Part shown: piece after piece, positions 10,739-19,682 of the stretch
Layout of the letters: each line of letters opens with the position of its first letter
How positions within the stretch are numbered: the stretch's first letter is position 1
Assembly: GCF_040207875.1 (NCBI RefSeq)
Contig: NZ_CP157942.1
Location: 434,001-498,000, forward strand
Source: Wolbachia endosymbiont of Armadillidium arcangelii
GTDB taxonomy: Bacteria > Pseudomonadota > Alphaproteobacteria > Rickettsiales > Anaplasmataceae
DNA length: 64,000 nucleotides
Reading direction: 5' to 3'
The notes under the pieces: generated by a model
What the model was told of the DNA's origin: nothing
What the model saw: only the letters and a program-made list of their open reading frames with translations
The model's database searches: none
Made by a program: the position numbers and the translations under genes

Positions 10739-10766
10739 TTGACTTACCTATGTATTGAGATAATTA
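10739..10766 (+). promoter_or_regulatory. Possible promoter of the unknown gene at 10799
   Basis: TTGACT at 10739-10744 and TAATTA at 10761-10766 are separated by 16 bp, upstream of the start codon at 10799. Confidence 0.45.
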
Positions 10767-10798
10767 CTAAAAAGCTTTAGTGAGTAGTGGTATACAAT

Positions 10799-12025
10799 AT
10801 GGTTAATCAGGTAAACAAACGAGATGAAAGTAATCATCTTTTAAAGCTTGAACAGCTCTCTTATAACTTCTTCAAGAATCGACTGAATAGCTCACCAAAT
10901 CCAGAATTACCGATCATAAGTCGTAAGAATAGGCACATGTATTTAACCAAGAAAAGGTACGAAAAAAATAAAGATGTTATAGAATATCTCAAAAGTCTTG
11001 ACTCTATTGAAATAGCAGAGAGATGGTCAATAAATCATCTTTTTGAGCGAGACTCATCTTTTACGAAATTGCAAATACCATTAACTATAGATGAACAAAA
11101 TCTAATTAAAAAATTTTGTGATGAGATGATAAGAGGTGTAACAGAACACAATGAGCAAGAAAGCGTTTTAAGGTACATTAAACGCATAACAGAGGATTAT
11201 TTAAACCAAGGAATAAGATTAAACTCGTATTACGGTAAGGATGATAAAACTGTAACAAATTTAATATTTGAAAAAATGGAAGAATTGATTAATCGCTTTC
11301 ACACAAATCCACATAATTCAACTACGAAAAATATCATACAAAATATCACTCATAATTTAGTGTTAAAAGGCGGAGTAGAAAAAGGGTTGTCTTTTTATAG
11401 CGATATTGAGGGCGGATATTATGACTCTGATTATTTAAATAATTTGAACGAGCAATGTAAGAGTAGGAGAAAAATTCTAGAGAGTATAGCATATGAAGGT
11501 ATTGTAAAAAAAGATAATAAGCAAATTGATGAATATGACCTAGAAGTAGATAATAAATATTTTTACATTCGATATCCACAAGGTAGTATTATTGAAACTG
11601 CAAGAATTTTTAATAATGAAAAAGCTAAAGATTTAGAAATTGGCATATTTCAAATTGAGGAAAGTATAGTAAGAGTTGAAATCACAAAAGACGGAAAAAG
11701 AAATTACACAGATATCTTGAAAGGTGGTATTGAAATATTTTTTACTACTAAACTAGGAGAGATTAGTATTTATCTACGGAAGGATGGCAACAAAATGGTA
11801 GTAGAAATTGATGAGGAAAGCAAAATAAGGTTTAGCAAGTTAGAAAATAAATCAAGCATTGTAGGGAATTGTCTTATAGAAGGGAAAAGTGTTTCAGAAG
11901 TTATAGGCAAGAGTTTTGAGAATACTCCTATAGGGTTACCCCAGACTATTAAGGATGTTCCATCTACTAGTCTTATGCAAACATGTTCGCAGCAACAAGA
12001 ACACTCAGGTAAGGGATTAAATTAA
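10799..12025 (+). CDS. Unknown protein, about 409 residues
   Basis: I do not recognise this protein. The frame also contains a GTG start at 10787. The ATG at 10799 is preferred because it is the stronger codon, but a true Shine-Dalgarno is missing for both. The sequence is hydrophilic, rich in Lys, Glu, Asn and Ile, with no signal peptide or membrane segment. The N-terminal half looks helical. The C-terminal half has beta-rich stretches such as DLEIGIFQIEESIVRVEITKD and GEISIYLRKDGNKMVVEIDE. The last 50 residues are low in order (Ser, Thr, Gln). Its isolation between two housekeeping genes and its cytosolic look leave both an effector and an orphan protein possible. The frame is intact over 1.2 kb, so it is very likely a real gene. 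Confidence 0.8.
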   Translation: MVNQVNKRDESNHLLKLEQLSYNFFKNRLNSSPNPELPIISRKNRHMYLTKKRYEKNKDVIEYLKSLDSIEIAERWSINHLFERDSSFTKLQIPLTIDEQNLIKKFCDEMIRGVTEHNEQESVLRYIKRITEDYLNQGIRLNSYYGKDDKTVTNLIFEKMEELINRFHTNPHNSTTKNIIQNITHNLVLKGGVEKGLSFYSDIEGGYYDSDYLNNLNEQCKSRRKILESIAYEGIVKKDNKQIDEYDLEVDNKYFYIRYPQGSIIETARIFNNEKAKDLEIGIFQIEESIVRVEITKDGKRNYTDILKGGIEIFFTTKLGEISIYLRKDGNKMVVEIDEESKIRFSKLENKSSIVGNCLIEGKSVSEVIGKSFENTPIGLPQTIKDVPSTSLMQTCSQQQEHSGKGLN

Positions 12026-12147
12026 TATATTTTTCAGGACAAGAAATTAATTATAAATATTCATACGCGTGAAATTAGAGCAGAGGATATGAGACAGTAA
12101 TTAACAGAAGAACTAAAGGCAAATGTGATTGTCAAAATAGTGATTGA

Positions 12148-12687
12148 TTAAATCAACTTAGAGAAGTAAATAGCAGCTTTGCAGCTTGTTTTTATGAATG
12201 AAGATAAAACGTTGTAGCCAAGTGCGCTTTCAGCATTGTGCTGAATTGCAATATCTCTATGTTCTAACTCTTCATCGCGAAATTTACTTATAGTTTCTCT
12301 TAGTTCCCCATCTTCTAAATGTAAGACTTGCTCCTTATAGTGCTCTCCGATCACTTCTTCAACTGCAGCAGTGCAAGCCATAGCAGCTTTTTTACCCATC
12401 ATGGCAGTTACAACACCAAGTGACACCCCTAAAACACGCCAAACTGGCAACAAAACAGTAGGACGAACTCTTTGCTCCTTGATTTTCTCATTAAAATAGT
12501 GGAAATGTTTTTTTTCCTGCTCCTCCATTTCAATTATTTTGTCAATTATGGAAGATTTTTTAAGAATAAATTTTTGACCAGAATAAATGCAAATGGCTCC
12601 ATATTCGCCAGCATGATTTACTCTAATTGCTTGTTCTAAAAAATTTCCTTTCAATTTTTTTATATTGTTTTTCAATGTTTCCTCCAT
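12148..12687 (-). CDS. coq7: Demethoxyubiquinone hydroxylase Coq7
   Basis: Coq7 is a di-iron monooxygenase that hydroxylates demethoxyubiquinone late in ubiquinone synthesis, at the inner membrane. The 179 residues show the family's repeated iron ligands: the Glu in NHAGEYGA, EEQEKKHF, EEVIGEHY and EELEHRDIA. The size is normal for the bacterial form. The start is ambiguous. The annotated ATG (12687) reads ATGGAGGAAACATTG, and its own codons form a GGAGG Shine-Dalgarno. A TTG start at 12675 is thus placed at ideal spacing, giving a protein four residues shorter. It stands alone between intergenic stretches. Confidence 0.95.
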   Translation of the reverse strand: MEETLKNNIKKLKGNFLEQAIRVNHAGEYGAICIYSGQKFILKKSSIIDKIIEMEEQEKKHFHYFNEKIKEQRVRPTVLLPVWRVLGVSLGVVTAMMGKKAAMACTAAVEEVIGEHYKEQVLHLEDGELRETISKFRDEELEHRDIAIQHNAESALGYNVLSSFIKTSCKAAIYFSKLI

Positions 12688-13164
12688 TTATTTCTGTATT
12701 AGTACTGCTATAAACCAACATATTGTAGAGTAAATAAAATTCCATGCATACATTGCAAAAACATTATGATTACAGAAACTCAAGTAGCTATAGCAACGAC
12801 AAAAGTTACTTGACAAAACCTCCCACTTTCCCTTATCATACCAATGAGAGTATTTATCCTTGTTTTTGGGCTCAACGACAAAATTCAGTAAAAAAACTCA
12901 GATATTTATTGGCAAATTACATAAAATTATAGCGGCTGCATGTCTTTTTTATTTTTTCTACATTCAGCCAAAACGCGCTTAAAATAAGCGTTAGCACATT
13001 ATTACAATGCCAATTTAAATTATTATAGGGTCAAAACTCGCTACTCGGGGATTCTTTTGTCTTTTTTTATTTAGTAAATTTCTTAATATTTGGATTAGTT
13101 GGGAGTCCTATAGAGATGTCATTTCAGCGCGTGACCAGTTCTTATTGCCTGGTCAGTCTTCTGG
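12688..13164. other. Gene-free stretch upstream of coq7
   Basis: Only a 62-codon frame (12744-12932) with no supporting features is present, so no gene is called. The part from about 13080 to 13173 carries short inverted sequences typical of the window's dispersed palindromes, into which an IS5 element has inserted. Confidence 0.4.
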
Positions 13165-13173
13165 ATGCCAGTG

Positions 13174-14143
13174 GGCTTTGTTGCATAGCTCAATAAAAAG
13201 AAATGGCAGTTACTGACAAAATTCACTATAAAACAAGCATTTAACCTACGAAAGAAAAATATGCCAACTAAAATGAAGATCAGTAACTGCCATGAATATA
13301 ACAGATTTCTGCAAGAAAGAGGAAATATTTTTCATTTTATTAATGGAAAATTGGTACGAAAATAGCCCCAAAATGCGAGGTGGCAATTATATTTATAGTG
13401 ATAAAGTTGTGATTTTAGTGCATATAGTCGCTAGTCTCTTTAGAATTGGCAAACGGTGGGGTTTATAAAAGGATATTTGCAGCAAGTAGGAAATAGCTAT
13501 TCGCAGGCTTCAAGAAGGTTTAAAAAACTCAATATTAAGATCGATGATTGCAGAGTTGATAAAAACAATATGGAAGATATTGCAATTGCCATAGACAGCA
13601 CAAATTTATAATAACACCCCTGGCTACAGTAAGGAAAATAGGAAAGTATCGCAGTTATAAACAGGTAAGATGTAATGTTGAATATAAATAGTAAAAAAGC
13701 TATTGCTGCAAAATATAGCAATGGTCAACCATTACGGTACTTGCTGACTTGATTTCAGCACGCTATAAAAGCATTATAGAGCATACGATAGGCACAAGCT
13801 TTATAAATTGTATATGATATAAAGACAAAAGTTCTACCGAAAAATTGTGCAGCAGAACATACAAAATTGGATTATATGGCTGAGAGAAATGCCGCCATTA
13901 GATTATGTGGTAAAGAAGGTGTGAAAGAGTGGAAGCAATTTATGGGAAAAGGTCATATATTGAAGGATTTTTCTCAAGCAAATATTTGGGTTTAGTTTTA
14001 GAATGAGATAAATCGAGAAAAAGAATTGCTAATAAAATGCTACTTGCTCAATAAATTTACTGATATTGGCACGGCTAAGTTTGAGGTAGTTTCATGAATT
14101 TATTATGCTTTACCCACTATCCGATAAGCGATGCAACAAAGCC
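13174..14143 (+). mobile_element. IS5-family (IS903-type) element with 9-bp target duplication
   Basis: Terminal repeats GGCTTTGTTGCAT (13174-13186) and ATGCAACAAAGCC (14131-14143) match the IS903-group end sequence GGCTTTGTTG. The flanks are ATGCCAGTG (13165-13173) and ATCCCAGTG (14144-14152), a 9-bp duplication with one mismatch, and 9 bp is the IS903 rule. The element is 970 bp. Confidence 0.85.
13292..14097 (+). pseudogene. IS903-type DDE transposase, decayed
   Basis: From the ATG at 13292 the frame reads MNITDFCKKEE and KMRGGNYIYSDKVVILVHIV, a typical IS903/DDE_Tnp_1_5 N-terminus. It then breaks several times. Recognisable later blocks are VDKNNMEDIAIAIDSTNL with the first catalytic Asp, LDYMAERNAAIRLCGKEGVK and FGTAKFEVV-like C-terminal residues ending at a TGA at 14095-14097. 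Multiple frameshifts and stops make it inactive. Confidence 0.8.
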
Positions 14144-14180
14144 ATCCCAGTGTCAAGCACTGGGGTGACAAGAAAGGGAG
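14144..14180. repeat. Dispersed palindromic repeat unit
   Basis: ATCCCAGTGTCAAGCACTGGGGTGACA is one half of the palindromic element that also occurs inside pdhC (55427-55500). The IS903-type element inserted directly next to it. Confidence 0.6.
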
Positions 14181-14337
14181 CATTGATTTCAATATTTGCC
14201 ACGCATCTGAACAGATATCAACTATGTTTAAAAATTTTTTATTTGTGTAATTTTGCAACTTCATATGGGCAATAAAACCCCATTTTGTCGTATAAGAATA
14301 GAATTTTATATCAAACAGCTACTACCTTGCTTAAGCC

Positions 14338-14382
14338 AATGAATATGTGCGTTTAGTGTGTGTGTGGACGCACATATTCATT
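14338..14382 (-). terminator. Long hairpin downstream of the IS110 transposase
   Basis: A 14-bp perfect stem is formed by AATGAATATGTGCG (14338-14351) and its complement (14369-14382). It lies 30 bp past the transposase stop codon. It is conserved in the second intact copy and, with changes, in the decayed copy near 43320. It may be a terminator or an element end structure. Confidence 0.55.
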
Positions 14383-14412
14383 AACTAATTTTAATTATTG
14401 CCATGTAAATTT

Positions 14413-15360
14413 CTAAACATGCAAATTAATTGCTTCTTTAAGTCTGGCATTGGCGATGACTATAATTTTACGCATAAGTGCAGTGAGTGCTACCATCTTT
14501 CTTTTACCACTATCAATAAGCTTACAATAAAAAGCAGCAAGTTCTGACTTGGAGTTTCTAGCAGCCATAGCAGCTGTGAAAAGCTTTGAACGAACGTTAC
14601 TTCTTCCACCTATAATCCTTCGGTAACCAATAGCTTTACCACTTTCCTTAGGATGAGGTGCAACACCTGCAAGGCTTGCAACTTGCCTTTTGTTTAAGGA
14701 ACCAAGTTCCGGTATAAGGCACAATAAACATTGAGAGGTTTTTCTACCTATTCCAGGAACTGTTTCAAGAATCTTCTGGTATCGGTTCAGTTCAGGGTTT
14801 TCATTGACTATTTTTTGTATAGCTTGATCAAGCTTTTCTACCTGATTATTGAGGAATTCAATAGTTTGTTGACAACTTTCCTTAATGTAATCATTTCCAG
14901 GAGTTTTAAGCCTATTTTTTTCTTGAACAAGCATTTTCGTAATATCATCACGACGCTGACAAAGTGTAAATAAGGTGGTTTGTTCTTTTGAGATAGGTGT
15001 AAATAGCTGCAGACGTCCACAACGCTCAACACCATATTGGGCAAGCGCTTTTGCATCCAGATTGTCAGTCTTTGCCAAAGTTCCATGAGATAGAATGAAG
15101 TTTTTAACTTGACGAGTATTAGCACGATGCACAGCAATGTTTCTGTCAATAAGAAAATACAATAAGCCAAGCTCATAGCCTCCTGTAGCTTCTAAAATTA
15201 TCATGGAATTGGGTAAGATATTTGAAAATTTTTGGTAAAATTGTTTCCAGCCAGAACAACTATTGTCAAACTTGATAACACTTTTTTGTTCATTCACTGC
15301 AATGACAAATTCAAGTTTTCCGATATCAATGCCAATAAAATTTTGATAAGATATAACCAT
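14413..15360 (-). CDS. IS110-family transposase
   Basis: The 315-residue recombinase is intact. The N-terminal DEDD RuvC-like domain begins FIGIDIGKLEFVIAV and contains ILEATGGYE and KTDNLDAKALAQYG. The C-terminal Transposase_20 domain contains the helix-hairpin-helix ETVPGIGRKTSQCLLCLIPELG. The nucleophile region is LAGVAPHPKESGKAIGYRRI. Catalytic residues appear complete, so this copy may be active. IS110 recombinases are known to be guided by a bridge RNA encoded in the element's non-coding end. The product is identical to that of 58727-59674. Confidence 0.95.
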   Translation of the reverse strand: MVISYQNFIGIDIGKLEFVIAVNEQKSVIKFDNSCSGWKQFYQKFSNILPNSMIILEATGGYELGLLYFLIDRNIAVHRANTRQVKNFILSHGTLAKTDNLDAKALAQYGVERCGRLQLFTPISKEQTTLFTLCQRRDDITKMLVQEKNRLKTPGNDYIKESCQQTIEFLNNQVEKLDQAIQKIVNENPELNRYQKILETVPGIGRKTSQCLLCLIPELGSLNKRQVASLAGVAPHPKESGKAIGYRRIIGGRSNVRSKLFTAAMAARNSKSELAAFYCKLIDSGKRKMVALTALMRKIIVIANARLKEAINLHV

Positions 15361-15584
15361 AAAGAACCTCGAGAGTTTAAGTTAAAATTTAAGATTGTAA
15401 ACGGGTGCATATGTATGTCCCAAACAACTATTCAAACGTCTCGAAGGATAGGCTTGAGTACCTTGATATCTACGTATGTGTAATACTACCGTCTTACGGT
15501 CGCTCAAGCCTTTGATAACTATATTTTTTTATAGAGCTACCTTCCTTCTTGCTTCTTTTATATCATATTTCCAACTTACAACCG
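15361..15584 (-). ncRNA. Candidate IS110 bridge RNA region
   Basis: These 224 non-coding bases lie upstream of the recombinase gene, where IS110-group elements encode their bridge RNA. They fold into nested stems: AGGCTTGAG (15450-15458) pairs with CTCAAGCCT (15503-15511), enclosing ACCGT-CTT-ACGGT (15488-15500). The sequence is kept in the second copy with very few changes. The RNA itself is inferred, not demonstrated. Confidence 0.5.
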
Positions 15585-15585
15585 C

Positions 15586-16383
15586 CTAGGTCATAAACCC
15601 TACATCGCCATTCATCAATACATTTCCTGACCACTCAATCAGTAACTGACCTCCTGGTAAATTTACTGAAGTTTGTTTGGTAGCCAAACACTTACGAAGT
15701 ACAGATGCAACAAATGCTGCACAAGCTGCGCTACCACATGAAGCAGTAATACCTGTTCCTCTTTCCCAAATTCTTAAGTTTATTTCTCCAGATTTTTCTA
15801 TTTGTGCAATACTAACATTTGTTTTCTGAGGAAATAATTCGTGATTTTCTAGCTTTGGTCCTAAATTTCGCAATGGTATTTCGCTTATGTTATCAACAAA
15901 AAAAACTATATGAGGGTTACCAATATTTACTGCAACTGGCTCTTTCAGCATTTCAAGCTCTATAGGTAGATAAAGGGGATCGCATTCACAAGAAAGAGGA
16001 ATTTCATGCCATTTAAGCAGTGGTTTACCCATATTGACCTTTATTGATTTATCACTCATTTTAAAACATTCTAAGATACGATTGTTTACCAGCTCAATAG
16101 TGATATATTCAGTACCTTTTTCTGACATTATCAAATATCCAACACAACGTGCTGCGTTTCCGCACATTTCAGCTCGACTGCCATCAGCATTATAGATATG
16201 CATAAAGCAGTCTGCAGCATTAGACATTGTTATAATTATTACTTGATCACAACTGCTTTGATCAGCAATTTGTCTATAATTCCAGTCTAAATTATTTGCT
16301 GAACGTGAGTCTATGATAACAAAACTATTACCAGTACCGTGCATCTTTACAAACGGGATCTTGTCTGTTAGGTTACTTACCAT
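15586..16383 (-). CDS. dapF: Diaminopimelate epimerase DapF
   Basis: DapF converts LL- to meso-diaminopimelate for lysine and peptidoglycan precursors. The 265-residue protein carries both catalytic cysteines in family context: SRAEMCGNAARCVGYL and GTGITASCGSAACAAFVA. The N-terminal KMHGTGNSFVIIDSR is typical. It is complete and ends two bases from the IS110 element. It is divergent from a small signal-peptide frame that starts 19 bp away. Confidence 0.96.
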   Translation of the reverse strand: MVSNLTDKIPFVKMHGTGNSFVIIDSRSANNLDWNYRQIADQSSCDQVIIITMSNAADCFMHIYNADGSRAEMCGNAARCVGYLIMSEKGTEYITIELVNNRILECFKMSDKSIKVNMGKPLLKWHEIPLSCECDPLYLPIELEMLKEPVAVNIGNPHIVFFVDNISEIPLRNLGPKLENHELFPQKTNVSIAQIEKSGEINLRIWERGTGITASCGSAACAAFVASVLRKCLATKQTSVNLPGGQLLIEWSGNVLMNGDVGFMT

Positions 16384-16401
16384 TATAGTAAAATTATATA
16401 A

Positions 16402-16623
16402 GTGAAAATTTTTCTTCTAATTACAGCTATTTTGTATTCTATAGTTTTCTGTAGTGTGAGTGCTAAGTCAATACCGAAAAATAGCAAAATGCTCTTTTGG
16501 CAAGCTGAGGTTGGAAAGGGAGCAAATGTTTTTAACAGGAAAATTGTATGTACTTCCTTTGCTAACGGTAAACGACATGACTTTAGGATTTTTAAAGAGT
16601 CGATGTTATCAAGTTTTAGCTGA
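16402..16623 (+). pseudogene. Signal-peptide fragment fused to an IS5 scrap
   Basis: The frame begins with a convincing signal peptide (MKIFLLITAILYSIVFCSVSA-KS). After about 35 residues it runs into IVCTSFANGKRHDFRIFKES, a recognisable internal piece of an IS5-family transposase. A related piece in the next frame (VLADAGL) continues it. I read this as an exported protein truncated by a decayed IS5 insertion; its original identity is unknown. It starts 18 bp from dapF on the opposite strand. Confidence 0.5.
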
Positions 16624-16699
16624 TGCTGGTTTGACCTTACGCAGAAAAAGTAGAGAGGAAGTTAAGCCATTTTTGAGGTAAAATAAAACATGATTATGA

Positions 16700-17413
16700 G
16701 AGCTTATTATACAGAAAAAAGTACACAGTGGAATTTAAATTAGAGGCAATAAAGTTGGTAAAGGAAACGGGGCAAGCAAAATAGCTAAAGATTTAGGAAT
16801 AGATAACAGTACACTAAGTGACTGAAAATATAACGAAAAAGGATCAATAGAAGAAGCATTTCCTGGTAAGGGAAAGTTGGCACCATGTGATAAAGAAAAG
16901 TTTGAATTAAAGAAAGAACTAACAAGAGTTACTAGAGAAAGAGACATTTCAAAAAAAGCCCTGGGATATTTTGCAAGTTACAAAGATTTATTTATCAAAA
17001 AGCATAGAAACTACTATAAAGTACAGGAGTTATGCAGGATTTTGAAAGTATCTGCTAGCGGCTACTATGGACTAGTAAGAAGAAAAGCAGCAACAAGGGA
17101 GCAGCTTCTAGCAGATATTCAAAAAATACACCAAGCATCTAATTGTAGATATGGGGCACCTAAACTAAAGGCTTTAGGTAAAAATTGCAACATCAAAACA
17201 GTGCAGGATATCATGCAAAAAAACAAGCTAGACTGAGGCGAAGATTCAAAAGCAAAAAACAGCAGACTGACAATAGGGTTATAACTTCCAATATATTGGA
17301 CCACTACTAGTCAGCCAAATAAAGTATGGGTTTACATACAGAAAAACTAAGGATGGCTGGCTATATTTGGCAGCAATAATTGATCTAGTTGACTGGTCAA
17401 TGAGTAGCTAAGC
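16700..17413 (+). pseudogene. IS3-family transposase (OrfA+OrfB), decayed
   Basis: The N-terminal HTH is readable as YTVEFKLEAIKLVKETG and SKIAKDLGIDNSTLS (with a stop). It continues with FELKKELTRVTRERDISKKA of OrfA. OrfB follows with YYKVQELCRILKVSASGYYGL and ASNCRYGAPKLKAL. After 17236 the integrase core survives only in fragments (KVWV, KTKDGWLYLAAIIDL). The IS481 element at 17414 cuts it off. Confidence 0.8.
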
Positions 17414-18320
17414 TGTAATAGCCCAGACTTAATCTGACAGGCATGAATTAACTGACAGAAGAATCGACGAAGTCAAAACCGATATCAGAATCTGTTCTAA
17501 TGTTATCAATATTTTTTTGGTAGGCAATATGCATGCTGTCAAAAAAGGTTTGCATAGCCATAGCAATATTTACCCGAATGTGGTCTAGATCTATTGTAAG
17601 AATGCACCCAATGGTCTACGTCTAACTGAAGTTCTGCCAAAGAGGTGTAAATTTTCTTTCTAAAGATAATATTGTAACATTCATCTTCTGTGGAACCTTT
17701 CACATATGCCATTAGTCTGTGGAGTTGGTTCTAGAGTGATCAATATTTTCTATTCCCAAATATAGCTGGTACGCATGATTCCCTGGTTTGCCACAATACT
17801 CCGTACCTCTATCGGTTAAAATGCGTAGCAATCTGTTCATCAAAAAATGGTATAACTCTATCATTGAGAAGATCTGCAGCTGTGATGGCAGTTTTCTCCG
17901 TATAAAGCTTAGCGAAGGCCACTCTAGAGTAGGTGTCAATGAAAGTTTGTTGATAAATTCGTCCAATACCTTTCTACATAATATGTATCTTGACTACCTA
18001 AGTATCCAGGGTGTTGTGTCTCAATTTCGCCATGTGCCTCTTTTTGTTCCTTAGCTTTTTCTAAAGCAGTAACTTGCTCCTCTGTCAAAATTATACCATC
18101 TTGTACTACCTTTGCTTCCAGCACTTTCAATCTCTTTTTAAAATTTTCAAGGTCGTTTCTTTGCCATATTCCCGCTAGCAGATATTAGAATTCCTCTCTT
18201 TTTCAGTTCATTTGCTGCTCTTTCTTGTCCATATGCTGGAAATTCTATTGCTATCTGCTTTTTCTATATTCTCTGATACTCTATTTGCATATAATGGCTT
18301 GCTTTTACTTATCGTCTGGT
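17414..18320 (-). pseudogene. IS481-family (type a) element, second decayed copy
   Basis: It begins with the type a end TGTAATAGCCCAGACTTAAT at 17414 and contains the C-terminal three quarters of the same transposase as at 6110-7121. Readable blocks are LNDRVIPFF-like text, VLEAKVVQDGIILTEEQVTALEKAKEQKEAHG and SKSKPLYANRVSENIEKA. The 5' part is replaced by a group II intron at 18321. Several frameshifts are present. Confidence 0.8.
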
Positions 18321-18935
18321 AGAGATCATAACTTTAAATCCTCCTATTAGGTTTAGTTGCTATGATCCCCCCAACAGAACCGTACTTGCGAATTTCCCGC
18401 ATACGGCTCTTCAGTGTAGCATTCACAGCATCTTTTATTACTGCTATCTGATTTAGTTTTCCTTGCATCATATCCCAACCTCTGTTGTGTTGGTGTAACA
18501 ATCCCTAACTATACCGCTGATCGCTTCCCCTTGTTTCCCACACTCTGAGTACTATCAATCAGTCCGACTTCCTTTGTATCTTCCGTTAATCTCGCCTTTG
18601 TTGACTTGTTCCAACGTACCTTAATAGGAATACAAAGGATCTCCCAAGTTTACGTAAACTCCATCTCAATACATGACACGGCCTCAGATCCCGATAGAGT
18701 GAGTGATAACTTGCCTTGTCGTTATCCTTCATACTGTCTTCCACTATATGGAAAGTGTCGACCTCCATGATGTTGGCAATTTCGGAACTCAATACCTTCA
18801 CTTTCGTTGCACCCTGCATTGTCCATTCCATTAGCTTTACTACGCTCGTTACCTTACGCAGCATAATGGTCTAGGCTGCTGGCTAGACTTTGCCTAGGTT
18901 GACCAACTGTCTTCTAAACGCTTTTCTTGGTGCAC
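18321..18935 (-). ncRNA. Group II intron without reverse transcriptase ORF
   Basis: On the minus strand the segment starts GTGCACC (18935), a variant of the GTGYG 5' end, and contains a 34-nt domain V hairpin at 18409-18376. That hairpin reads GAGCCGTATGCGG, a GAAA-type loop, then CGCAAGTACGGTTCT. A domain VI stem follows (ATCATA...TATGAT), with the 3' end near 18321. Only about 520 nt lie between the 5' end and domain V, enough for domains I-III but not for a maturase. The 92-codon frame inside is fortuitous. The flanks are two different transposases, so splicing would not restore a gene. Confidence 0.75.
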
Positions 18936-19249
18936 TCATAAGTATGCCTTTCAACATATATTTGATAGAGTTTGTGAAGAACATGATATTGAATACCGTT
19001 TGACAAAAGTTAGCCATCCTTGGACAAATGGGCAAGTTGAACGTATGAATAAAACCTTAAAAAATGCTACAGTTAAGAAGTATTACTATCGATCTCATCA
19101 GCAACTCAAAGAGCATCTTTATGCTTTTGTTATAATTACGCTAAAAGACTCAAAACTCTCAATGGTCTTACACCTTTTGAATTTATATGTTTACAGTGCT
19201 CCTGATTTGTTTACACTAAATCCACACCATCACACTCTGGGACCATACA
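18936..19249 (+). pseudogene. IS481-family (type b) transposase, C-terminal part
   Basis: The sequence from CATAAGTATGCC onward matches 24176-24478. It encodes YAFQHIFDRVCEEHDIEYRLTKVSHPWTNGQVERMNKTLK and a frameshifted C-terminus, ending in the type b terminal repeat CACACTCTGGGACCATACA at 19231-19249. The group II intron lies antisense at its cut end. Confidence 0.8.
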
Positions 19250-19254
19250 TCTAG

Positions 19255-19400
19255 CCAAAGAGTTGTAGTTATTGGTTTACTAAAGCGATTTAAAATAATT
19301 TCAGACAGGTATAGAAATAAACGAAGGCGTTTCGGTTTGCGGTTTTGCCTCTTTCTATAATTTTGAGCTGCTTCCTTAGGTTATGCAAGAAGTCTATTGA
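19255..19400 (+). pseudogene. IS5-family C-terminal remnant
   Basis: One frame reads VIGLLKRFKIISDRYRNKRRRFGLRF, followed by broken sequence and a GGTTATGCAAGAAGTCTATTG end. This is the C-terminus and right end of an IS5-family element. Nothing else of it is present here. Confidence 0.65.
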
Positions 19401-19682
19401 TTGCAAACTTAACACTTGAACATAAAATATAGAAACGAATTATGCATTTGTAGCCAAAAAAGCCTATTTCCTGTATTTATCAGAAAAAAGGAATATAGCT
19501 ACTTTTACCTATTTTACATAATAGTCGTGAGAAGAAGTTTTTTTTAGTACCCTTTGCTCCGTATACTACTACTATTTAGGTATTTATTGCAGTGATTTTC
19601 TTTCCTTCTTTAACTATTAAAAAGTTAGCTAGCATTCACTCAGCATTTATTATAGAATTGGTTATTAGCTGAATAGCCTTAT
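19401..19682. other. Gene-free stretch upstream of the SurA-like gene
   Basis: No gene is visible. It should contain the promoter of the SurA-like gene, but no box pair stands out clearly. Confidence 0.35.

Larger units (their letters stand above)
14215..15584 (-). mobile_element. IS110-family insertion sequence, intact copy 1
   Basis: The 1,370-bp unit is repeated almost perfectly at 58530-59898. Comparing flanks places the ends at ATATCAACTATG on the left and AACTTACAACCG on the right. There are no terminal inverted repeats, as expected for IS110. It lies directly against the stop codon of dapF. Confidence 0.88.

Noticed and set aside
12744..12932. A 62-codon frame upstream of coq7
   Set aside because: It has no ribosome-binding site, family or conservation clue, so it was treated as chance.
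14838..15176. A 112-codon frame within the IS110 transposase, also at 59152-59490
   Set aside because: It overlaps the intact transposase in another frame and has no independent support.
18586..18864. A 92-codon frame on the minus strand
   Set aside because: It lies inside the group II intron ribozyme and has no protein-like conservation.
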